Source: Paenibacillus sp. MMS20-IR301
GTDB lineage: Bacteria; Bacillota; Bacilli; Paenibacillales; Paenibacillaceae
Reading direction: 5' to 3'
Assembly (NCBI RefSeq): GCF_032302195.1
Contig: NZ_CP135275.1
Span: forward strand, 6,043,501 to 6,107,500
Length of the DNA: 64,000 bases
Part shown: piece by piece, positions 57,561-64,000 of the stretch
Numbering within the stretch: position 1 is the first letter of the stretch
How the letters are laid out: each line of letters begins with the position of its first letter
Translations under genes and position numbers: made by a program
Notes under the pieces: generated by a model
The model's database searches: none
What the model saw: only the letters and a program-made list of their open reading frames with translations
Told to the model about the DNA's origin: nothing

Positions 57561-58197
57561 AGAGGGGCGCGGTGCCGGATGGGTAATCCGGAGCGGAGTG
57601 CTGGCCGCAGCGCTGCTGGCCGTCATGCTGCTAGGCGCATGCTCGAATAATCCGGACAGTGTATTCCATACGGATACCGAAACGACAGACAGTGTGGCAC
57701 GTGTGCCCTGGGATTACCGGATTGTAGAAGGTAAGGTAGGCGATCTGATCGGCAGTGATATGACGGTATTACCGGACAATGAGCTGCTCCCGAATGACGG
57801 CAATTATGCTACAGGCGATACGGTCTGGACGCTGCAGTTCATGGACGCCGAGCTTGTGACGGGTGCTGACCAGAAGAATGAGATCAGGCTGTCGTCGTGG
57901 AGTACGCTGAAATCCTACAGTGACCAGAAGACAGCAACAGAGGATCTGGCCAACCTCAAGGTGTCGATTACAACCGATGTAGATCTTGTCGGGGTCTACA
58001 AAACGCAGTATCAGAATAAAACCAGAAATTTCGCCGTCATTGAGCTGCCTTCCGGCAACCGGATCAAGCAGCCGATTGATGATAAGCGGTATACCGCAAT
58101 GGAGAAGCAGAAATCCGTCTCTGTTGTGCTGGAGGAAGTGCATGATTTCGAAGATTATGATGCGGCTTATGCTAAATTTCGGGGGTGGGCTAATTGA
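57547..58197 (+). CDS. Lipoprotein of the ligase-channel cluster
   Basis: This 216-residue lipoprotein has the signal AALLAVMLLGAC-S (lipobox Cys about residue 31). A mature domain of mixed alpha/beta character (VPWDYRIVEGKVGDLIGSDMTVLPDNELLPND, then ELPSGNRIKQPIDDKRYTAMEKQKSVSVVLEEVHDFEDYDAAYAKFRGW) follows. I recognise no family. It overlaps the ligase gene by 14 bases and the DUF350 gene by 4, so it is clearly part of the same system and would sit on the outer face of the membrane next to DUF350 and the channel. The start at 57547 follows GAGGGGGCTTGA. Confidence 0.75.
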   Translation: MNKGKEGRGAGWVIRSGVLAAALLAVMLLGACSNNPDSVFHTDTETTDSVARVPWDYRIVEGKVGDLIGSDMTVLPDNELLPNDGNYATGDTVWTLQFMDAELVTGADQKNEIRLSSWSTLKSYSDQKTATEDLANLKVSITTDVDLVGVYKTQYQNKTRNFAVIELPSGNRIKQPIDDKRYTAMEKQKSVSVVLEEVHDFEDYDAAYAKFRGWAN

Positions 58198-58586
58198 CAA
58201 TTGTTATTAATCTGGCGGTCAGTATTCTGACCATTGTACTGCTTCAAGTGCTGGGTATGGTTATATTCACCCTGATGACACCCTTCAAGGATATGGAGGA
58301 GCTGAAGAAGGGGAATGTGGCTGTAGGGCTGGCCTTTGGCGGCAAATTCCTGGCCACGGCAATCATTCTCGGCGTAGCGGCTTATACGAATACCTCGATC
58401 TGGTTCATGATGCTCTGGTTTGCGGTAGGTTATGTCTGCCTGGTGGCCTCTTACTGGATCTTCGAGCTGTTCACGCCGGGCTTCCGGATTTCGGAGCAGC
58501 TGCAGAAGGGAAATGCTGCAGTGGGTACAGTGCTGTGCATGGTCTTCATCGGAACCGCATTTGCGGTCAGCAGCCTGATTATCTAG
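58194..58586 (+). CDS. DUF350 family membrane protein (YjfL-like)
   Basis: This 130-residue protein has four transmembrane segments in two repeats. The short loops MTPFKDMEELKKGNVAVGLAFGGKFLATAIILG and FRISEQLQKGNAAVGTVLCMVFIGTAFA each contain the DUF350 hallmark (E-L-KGN-AVG). DUF350 genes are typically next to GSP-synthase-like ligases and ion channels, as here and in E. coli yjfL. The molecular function is unknown. Start TTG 58194 overlaps the lipoprotein stop (4 bases). Confidence 0.88.
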   Translation: MTIVINLAVSILTIVLLQVLGMVIFTLMTPFKDMEELKKGNVAVGLAFGGKFLATAIILGVAAYTNTSIWFMMLWFAVGYVCLVASYWIFELFTPGFRISEQLQKGNAAVGTVLCMVFIGTAFAVSSLII

Positions 58587-58632
58587 CAGGCTTGGCAGAG
58601 CCGGGTCAACTATTACCTGAAAGCAGGGATGA

Positions 58633-59652
58633 GTGTTGCATTTTTTACTCCGCATATCCGGTAAGCTGCTTCACCTTAAGAAGAAGTCCATCGGTCTGGT
58701 TATTCTGGTCTTCATTATTCTGAGTGCAACCACAGCGTTCCTGCTGGAGCCGGATACGTTTCATAACTGGTTCAATGCCCTCTACTGGGTGATGACGACC
58801 ATGTCGACCGTCGGCTATGGCGACTTCTTCGCCGCAACGGTTACAGGCAAAGTGTTTACGATATTCCTATATATCTTTGGCATCGGGCTGCTCAGTTTAG
58901 TGATAGGCAAGATCATCGACGCCATGGGCGAGATGCAGCGCAGGAGAGGAGCCGGAACCTTGAGCTTTCACGGACATCAGCATGTCGTGCTGATTAACTG
59001 GAGCCGCAAAACACAGGCGGCTGTAGAGGAAATTCTGTGTTATGATCCGAAATGCCGGATCGTTATCATTGATGAGAGCGGGCGTCATCCGCTGGAAGCG
59101 GCGGAGCAGGTGCACTTCATCAGCGGCGATGCCTCCAGCGATGACATTCTGCGCAAGGCAAATATTGAAGGCGCCCGGGCAGCTATCGTGTTCGGTGATA
59201 CCCGGATCGATGAGGCTTCACTGACTGACGGCAAAACGCTGCTGATTGCTTCCAGCATTGAACGGATCGCCCCCCAGGTACATACAACGGTGGAAATCAT
59301 GCAGGAGAAGAACATTCAGAACTTCAAGCATGTTCAAGTGAATGAGTTCGTGCTCTCCCATGATGCCATCTCCAGATTAGCGGTCCGCTCAGCCCTGCAG
59401 GAGGGCAATTCCGAGGTGATTACCCAGCTGCTCAGCCGCCAGCACGGGGATGATATTTATGAAATCCCCCGCAGCAGCAGGTGGAACACTTATGGCGAGG
59501 CCTTTCAGGATCTGCTTCAACAGGGAGCCACCCTGCTGTCCGACCGCGGGGATCTCGGTATTAACCGCAAGCTGAATCAGCTGATTCCGGCGGATGCCCG
59601 GCTCTATATTGTGGCGGATGAAGCGACTTACCGGAAGATCAGACAAGGATAA
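58633..59652 (+). CDS. Potassium channel with RCK (TrkA-N-like) domain
   Basis: This 339-residue protein has two transmembrane helices around a pore loop with the filter TMSTVGYGD (about residues 56-64). A cytoplasmic RCK domain (HVVLINWSRKTQAAVEEILCYDPKCRIVIIDES, VHFISGDASSDDILRKANIEGARAAIVFGD, ADARLYIVADE) follows. Where classical RCK domains have GxGxxG, this one has INWSRK, so NAD(H) binding is doubtful and another ligand may gate it. It is the last gene of the cluster, 46 bases after DUF350 and followed by a terminator. It probably conducts potassium across the membrane in response to a signal from the system. The start is GTG 58633 (or TTG 58636) after GGGATGAG. Confidence 0.88.
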   Translation: MLHFLLRISGKLLHLKKKSIGLVILVFIILSATTAFLLEPDTFHNWFNALYWVMTTMSTVGYGDFFAATVTGKVFTIFLYIFGIGLLSLVIGKIIDAMGEMQRRRGAGTLSFHGHQHVVLINWSRKTQAAVEEILCYDPKCRIVIIDESGRHPLEAAEQVHFISGDASSDDILRKANIEGARAAIVFGDTRIDEASLTDGKTLLIASSIERIAPQVHTTVEIMQEKNIQNFKHVQVNEFVLSHDAISRLAVRSALQEGNSEVITQLLSRQHGDDIYEIPRSSRWNTYGEAFQDLLQQGATLLSDRGDLGINRKLNQLIPADARLYIVADEATYRKIRQG

Positions 59653-59690
59653 GCTTAATCCATTAACGGAACAGGATCGTTCCATGAAAC

Positions 59691-59739
59691 AGAGCTGCAC
59701 AGGTCATCAGGATCTGGGTGCAGCTCTTTTTTGTTTTTT
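59691..59739 (+). terminator. Terminator ending the ligase-channel operon
   Basis: AGAGCTGCAC (59691-59700) pairs with GTGCAGCTCT (59718-59727), followed by a T-rich tract. Confidence 0.9.
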
Positions 59740-59846
59740 CCAAAGAAAGACACATAATGTTCATAGCAACAGTAAATAATGTGACATTAATTACCGTTAT
59801 AGTATTATGGACAATTTATTACTCGGTCCTTTAAGGATGTGATCGA

Positions 59847-61001
59847 TTGGGAAATACACTAAGCAAAGCTGTGATTCTTGGAATATCGGTGCTGATACTT
59901 AGCTCTTGCGGCGCCCATGAGGCCCGCCCGGAGCCGAGCCCTGCCCCCTATTCTCCGGCGGTAACGGCCGGTCCGAAGGAGCAGCTGCCTGACACAGCGG
60001 CGGAAGAACAGGAATTACGAAACTTCATTAACGCAAAACTTATGGGGCCTCAAGGGGTATATACCAACCTGCTGGAATCGGCTCAATCGGCTGAGCAGGC
60101 TACAGGCCATGAAATCCTGAGCGAATCGGCCTCCCTGCTGATGGAGACGGCTGTACTGGACGGTGATCAGGCGCTGTTTGACCGGCAGTGGGCGCTGGCC
60201 CGGGAAGTCTTCGATATGGACAGCGGCTTCAGCTACCGGTTCAGCCCCAAGCAGCAGAAGCAGTACCCGGTTAATGCAGCGGTGGATGACCTGAGGCTGA
60301 TCAGTGCTCTATATGAAGCCGGACAAGCCTTTAATCAGCAGCAGTACACTGAGGCGGCGGCTAAATATGGACAACGGTTCTATGCTAATAATGTAAAAGA
60401 TGGATACATGTATGATTTTTATGACAATATTTTCAAAACTACCAACGGGTTCATCACTTTGTGTTATATTGATCTGAGTGCGTTGCGAAATTTGTCGATA
60501 GATAGCGAATCGGGTGGAATATTGTTGCATAATATGGGCGGAATACTCGAGGACGGGTATCTGTCTGATGCATTTCCATTCTACGAAACCCGGTTTGATT
60601 ACGAGTCGGGGCAATACAGCTCTGAACATATCAATACCGTTGAATCCTTGCTCACAATCCTGCATCTGGCTGAGGACCGCCACCAGAAGCAGGCAAGCAT
60701 CCGTTATCTCAAAAAGCAGGTTCAGGCCGGAACATTATACGGGCAGTATACCCGTGACGGGCAGCCTGCGAGTGATATCCGCTCAACGGCGATTTATGCG
60801 CTCACGGCCATGATTGGTGCTGTACTGGGAGATGAAGCTCTCTACCGGGACAGCATCGGGCGGATGAATGAATTCAGAGTTACGGATGCGGTAAGTCCGC
60901 TGTATGGCGGATTTGGGGACGCGGCTTCCGGGCAGGCATATTCTTTTGACAATCTGATGGCACTTGCCGCTTATTCCTACAAGACCCGACTCCAAGAGTA
61001 G
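59847..61001 (+). CDS. Lipoprotein with alpha/alpha-toroid (GH8-like) fold
   Basis: This 384-residue lipoprotein has a signal with lipobox LILSSC-G (Cys about residue 21) and a Pro-rich linker. An all-helical domain follows: FINAKLMGPQGVYTNLLES, SESASLLMETAVLDGDQALFDRQWALAREVF, GFSYRFSPKQQKQYPVNAAVDDLRLISALYEAG and a C-terminal FDNLMALAAYSYKTRLQE. The pattern SASLLMETAV-D-LFD resembles GH8/six-hairpin glycosidases, but clear catalytic acids are not certain. It heads a gene set with a multi-pass membrane protein and a DUF2334-like protein, so a role in exopolysaccharide trimming or export is likely. Start TTG 59847 is about 9 bases after AAGGATG. Confidence 0.7.
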   Translation: MGNTLSKAVILGISVLILSSCGAHEARPEPSPAPYSPAVTAGPKEQLPDTAAEEQELRNFINAKLMGPQGVYTNLLESAQSAEQATGHEILSESASLLMETAVLDGDQALFDRQWALAREVFDMDSGFSYRFSPKQQKQYPVNAAVDDLRLISALYEAGQAFNQQQYTEAAAKYGQRFYANNVKDGYMYDFYDNIFKTTNGFITLCYIDLSALRNLSIDSESGGILLHNMGGILEDGYLSDAFPFYETRFDYESGQYSSEHINTVESLLTILHLAEDRHQKQASIRYLKKQVQAGTLYGQYTRDGQPASDIRSTAIYALTAMIGAVLGDEALYRDSIGRMNEFRVTDAVSPLYGGFGDAASGQAYSFDNLMALAAYSYKTRLQE

Positions 61002-61015
61002 CGAAGGTGATACGT

Positions 61016-62575
61016 ATGATAGAGATAAAGATAGACCAGCCGGTAAGAACTCCGGCCAGCTTCAGAACGGTGCTGTCCCACCTGCGGATGAGTCCGGCAC
61101 TGGCTGCGTCCTTAGGCGTACTGCTCGTTACCGTCATTGCCCTGTTCACGGCACCTTATGTGGGGATGGCGGATAACGGCGATTTTTTCCGGATTATTTA
61201 CAGCAACGGGCTGTACTTCAACCTCCCTGATTACGACAGCCAGTACTTCGGCTATTTCGTGAAGCAGTTTGGAATCTTTCAGTATTATAACGAGAACAGC
61301 TCGATGCTGGTCTCTTCACAGTCACTGTTTATTAAGCTGGCCCTGGCAATCAACAAGCTTGTCTTCAGCAAGGAAATATTTGATATCCGGTTTCAGGCCG
61401 CTGTCTATACGCTTCTGTATACCGCGGCTGTCTACCTGCTGATTGAAGCTGTAACGTTCAAAATGCCCCGCAAACGGGGAATGCTTGTTGCGCTGCTCGC
61501 GGTCTTCATCTTCGGAGACACCGGCTATACCGCCTATTTCAATTCATTCTTCGGCGAAAGCCTGGTGATGGTCATGATGATGTTTGTGTTCGCCTCATGG
61601 CTGCTGCTGTACCGTCAAAGATATAACGACTACGCCATGCTGGCTGTCCTTCTGGCCGGTACACTCATTCTTACCACCTCCAAACAGCAAAATGCTCCTG
61701 TCGGCATGGTCATCTCTCTGCTCTCTGTCTCTCTTCTCTGGATCCGCCGGGACAAGCTGTTCCGCTGGATTACCCTTCTGTCCGCCGCCCTGATGATGCT
61801 CGCCGGTATTGCCACTTATCTTAATATCTCCAAGGAATTTGTAAATATTAATCAGTACCATGCCATGACGCGCGGGGTGCTGATGGAATCGGAGAATCCT
61901 GAAACGGCGCTGAAGTCGTTCGGAATCAACGAGCAATACGCGATTCTTAAAGAAAATACCTACTATGACCAGTACGGGACGGCCGATGTGAAATCGGACC
62001 TGCTGGAGAAGGATTTCTACAGCCGCTACGGCTTTGTTTCCATTCTTAAATATTATGTGTCCCATCCGGACCAGCTCGGCTCGATTCTCGACACGGCGGC
62101 AGAAAGCGCCTATACGATCAAACCGGCGGCAATGGGCAACTACGAGAAGTCAGCCGGCAAGGAGTTCCGGGCACAGAGCCATTTCTTCACCTTCTACAGT
62201 ACGCTGAAGGAAAAAGCGGCTCCCCGCACCTTCTCTTTCATTCTGCTCTGGATGGCTGTCATTACAGGCGTCTACATGCCATCGTTCGTGAGCGCGGTCC
62301 GGGCCCGGGATTACCGGGGGATGCAGCGGATGTTCGTCATTGCGGCGACCCTGCTTGTCGGCCTGTCTGGCATAGTAGTGTCCATTATCGGGGCCGGGGA
62401 CGCGGATATTGCCAAACATGAATTCCTGTTCACCCTGGCGTTCGACCTGATTACCTTCCTGGCGGCATCAAGCTTCATCGGCCGCGGAATCTCATCCAAG
62501 AAATCAGCACCGGCTGGCCCACCTGTCCTGCCGGCTCCAGAGTATCCGGCATTGCAGAAAGGGGTAAGTATTTGA
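61016..62575 (+). CDS. Multi-pass membrane protein, probable glycan synthesis or transfer
   Basis: This 519-residue protein has about 10 transmembrane segments, with a large extracellular loop (about 280-390: NQYHAMTRGVLMESENPETALKSFGINEQYAILKENTYYDQYG). The acidic motif VGMADNGDFFRIIYSNGL just after the first transmembrane helix resembles the catalytic first loop (D/E-rich) of GT-C glycosyltransferases. The family is not recognised with certainty. The start at 61016 follows AAGGTGATACGT. Its stop overlaps the TTG start of the next gene (TTTGA), which implies translational coupling. Confidence 0.7.
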   Translation: MIEIKIDQPVRTPASFRTVLSHLRMSPALAASLGVLLVTVIALFTAPYVGMADNGDFFRIIYSNGLYFNLPDYDSQYFGYFVKQFGIFQYYNENSSMLVSSQSLFIKLALAINKLVFSKEIFDIRFQAAVYTLLYTAAVYLLIEAVTFKMPRKRGMLVALLAVFIFGDTGYTAYFNSFFGESLVMVMMMFVFASWLLLYRQRYNDYAMLAVLLAGTLILTTSKQQNAPVGMVISLLSVSLLWIRRDKLFRWITLLSAALMMLAGIATYLNISKEFVNINQYHAMTRGVLMESENPETALKSFGINEQYAILKENTYYDQYGTADVKSDLLEKDFYSRYGFVSILKYYVSHPDQLGSILDTAAESAYTIKPAAMGNYEKSAGKEFRAQSHFFTFYSTLKEKAAPRTFSFILLWMAVITGVYMPSFVSAVRARDYRGMQRMFVIAATLLVGLSGIVVSIIGAGDADIAKHEFLFTLAFDLITFLAASSFIGRGISSKKSAPAGPPVLPAPEYPALQKGVSI

Positions 62576-64000
62576 AACGCGTAGGAATTCTGATTCTGCT
62601 GCTGCTTCTGGCAACAAGCCTCCTGCCGTCTGCTCCGGCAGCTTCTGCTGCCTCGAATCCGTCCTATGCCGCCTCCCAGCGTGTGCTGCTGCTGTATGAC
62701 AGCCTGGGCAAAGGCACAGACAAGGAAGGCAACGTGGCAGGGCTGCAGCGGCTGCTCGCTGCCTACAGTACACAGGTTACGCTAAAGAATATATCTGCCT
62801 ATAAGCAAGGGGACATGTCTGCATACTCCGGAATCATTACGGTTGTAAACCATGCCGGGCCCCCGATTGAGGACCGTGCCTATCTGGAGGATGTCGCCGG
62901 TTTTCAGGGCTCGGTGCTGCATGTCGGCTACCAGCTGCCCTCCCGTATCATGCAGGCAATGCAAGTGAAGACAGCGGTATGGCACGGGCCGGGCGCTGGC
63001 CTCTCGGTCGGCGGCTTCTCCGCCATCCCGCTGCGGATGGACGAAATGCCTTATATTACAGCCGAACAGGCTGAACGGTCATATGGAGAGTGGGCCATGG
63101 GAGCCGGAGGCGTGCAGGCCCCCTATGCGGTAAGCAGCGGCAGGTTCGCTTATGTCCCGTATCTGAAGCAGGGTGATTTAAGCGGCATAGCCATGGCCTA
63201 TGTATTGAAGGATTGGCTGCATTCGCCGATCCGTCCCCGCACCTACCTGGTGCTCAAGGAAATCTACCCCTTTTCTGACCTGGACCTGCTGGAGAAGACA
63301 GCAGATGAGCTGTACGAGCGCGGAATTCCGTTCATCGCCAGCATCCGGCCGGTGTTCGGCAATACCGATTTCCCGGCAATGAAGAGATATCTGGACGCGC
63401 TGCGCACGGTGCAGTCCCATAACGGCAGTATTGTTATTAATGCTCCGGCCGTCCGGCCGCCGATCAAGAGCGATGACCGCTCACTGCGGGGAAAGATGAG
63501 CAGCTTCATCGATGTGCTGGCTGAGGGCGGAGTAGCCCCGCTTGGCATAGCCGCAGAGAATTACTGGACCTACGACAAAGAGTATTCCACAGCCGGGATG
63601 GGCTTCTTTGACTCAGCGGTGCTCTATGGTGATGAGGAAGCCAGATACATGGAGCAGACCGATACCTCCATGGCATTTCCCTCCGTGCTGTACAGTCTGA
63701 AGCCGGAGCTTCTGCAGGGCATCAGCCGCAGCGGGAAGGCGATGCCGGAGCTTCCGCTGAACGCGGCGCTCACCTATGATCTGCCGGAGGATGAAGAGGC
63801 GCTGAAGGAAATGCTGCAGGAGCTGGACGCGGAGTGGTACACGTTCGCTGACTACAAGCAGGCTCCCCATGAGGTAACTACAGAGACAAGCCACATTCTC
63901 TCTGCGGACGGGGTGATCACTGTTGGCGCTGCTGCGCTGAATGTAGATTATATTCCGCAGGCAGTTGCCGGCGATTACGAATACCAGGAGGAGCAGGCCA
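62572..64000 (+). CDS. Secreted or anchored DUF2334-like protein, partial
   Basis: The frame starts at TTG 62572 (SD AAAGGGG) and is open to the window edge: 476 codons with no stop. An N-terminal hydrophobic segment (VGILILLLLLATSLLPSAPAASA) acts as a signal. RVLLLYDSLGKGTDKEGNVAGLQRLLAAYS and a DUF2334-type polysaccharide-deacetylase-like stretch (TYLVLKEIYPFSDLDLLEKTADELYERGIPFIASIRPVF..FPAMKRYLDALRTVQSHNGSIVINA, about 225-300) follow. DUF2334 proteins are relatives of NodB-type deacetylases. With the two genes upstream this suggests an exopolysaccharide biosynthesis operon continuing past the window. Confidence 0.75.
   Translation, partial: MKRVGILILLLLLATSLLPSAPAASAASNPSYAASQRVLLLYDSLGKGTDKEGNVAGLQRLLAAYSTQVTLKNISAYKQGDMSAYSGIITVVNHAGPPIEDRAYLEDVAGFQGSVLHVGYQLPSRIMQAMQVKTAVWHGPGAGLSVGGFSAIPLRMDEMPYITAEQAERSYGEWAMGAGGVQAPYAVSSGRFAYVPYLKQGDLSGIAMAYVLKDWLHSPIRPRTYLVLKEIYPFSDLDLLEKTADELYERGIPFIASIRPVFGNTDFPAMKRYLDALRTVQSHNGSIVINAPAVRPPIKSDDRSLRGKMSSFIDVLAEGGVAPLGIAAENYWTYDKEYSTAGMGFFDSAVLYGDEEARYMEQTDTSMAFPSVLYSLKPELLQGISRSGKAMPELPLNAALTYDLPEDEEALKEMLQELDAEWYTFADYKQAPHEVTTETSHILSADGVITVGAAALNVDYIPQAVAGDYEYQEEQA

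Overview
The window looks like chromosomal DNA from a Paenibacillus-type member of the Bacillota. The evidence is strong purine-rich ribosome binding sites, frequent TTG/GTG starts, moderately high GC, a Bacillus-type guanine riboswitch in front of xpt-pbuX, GreA, a bacterial nitric oxide synthase, and protein sequences closest in flavour to that genus. No rRNA, tRNA, CRISPR array or prophage was seen. About 62 genes are packed in short operons on both strands, often separated by strong hairpin terminators.

Region by region. 1-5.4 kb: a partial secreted copper-amine-oxidase-like stalk protein, then three small detoxification/efflux units, each with a visible operator: TetR + ABC exporter, MarR + flavodoxin-fold quinone reductase, and a QorB-like quinone reductase. 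5.4-10.1 kb: a repeat-bearing intergenic region, then a Fur-boxed ferric-siderophore uptake operon (binding lipoprotein, two FecCD permeases, ATPase). 10.1-17 kb: a LytTR/DUF3021 pair, a hydrolase, an acetyltransferase, an ECF sigma/anti-sigma pair, a UvrC-like short nuclease and a YdeI-like protein. 17-24.5 kb: a MerR regulator with a classic 19-bp-spacer target promoter driving a covalently flavinylated extracytoplasmic FAD reductase, a membrane transporter, an intergenic array of 9-3-9 palindromes, an EcsC protein and a small monooxygenase. 24.7-28.1 kb: nitric oxide synthase, a small GIY-YIG protein, and an IS1182-type insertion sequence that has duplicated a whole 30-bp terminator hairpin. 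28.3-38.5 kb: a coiled-coil protein, a membrane polysaccharide deacetylase, RlmN, an ATP-grasp/esterase pair, GreA, an auxin-efflux-type carrier, an aldo/keto reductase, and an MFS/HxlR divergent pair.

38.6-53.8 kb is a signalling-rich stretch: two adjacent hybrid kinases (391 and 1229 aa) without a DNA-binding partner, a repeat-containing basic protein, Gfo/Idh oxidoreductase and RpiA genes divergent from a SorC regulator, the xpt-pbuX purine salvage operon under a guanine riboswitch, and a 1027-aa double-kinase hybrid followed by a response regulator with a SARP/BTAD-type output. 53.9-59.7 kb: an MFS exporter, then a tight, overlapping operon of small protein, Ser-rich protein, glutathionylspermidine-synthase-like ATP-grasp ligase, lipoprotein, DUF350 membrane protein and RCK-type potassium channel. 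This recalls the poorly understood ygiBC/yjfLMC neighbourhoods of enterobacteria and is the best candidate for an undescribed system. 59.8-64 kb: the start of what looks like an exopolysaccharide operon (alpha/alpha-toroid lipoprotein, multi-pass membrane protein, DUF2334-like secreted protein cut by the window edge).

Two genes (LytTR regulator, ATP-grasp ligase) appear to begin at the rare start codons ATC and ATT; their conserved N-termini and SD sites lie upstream of the first ordinary start.
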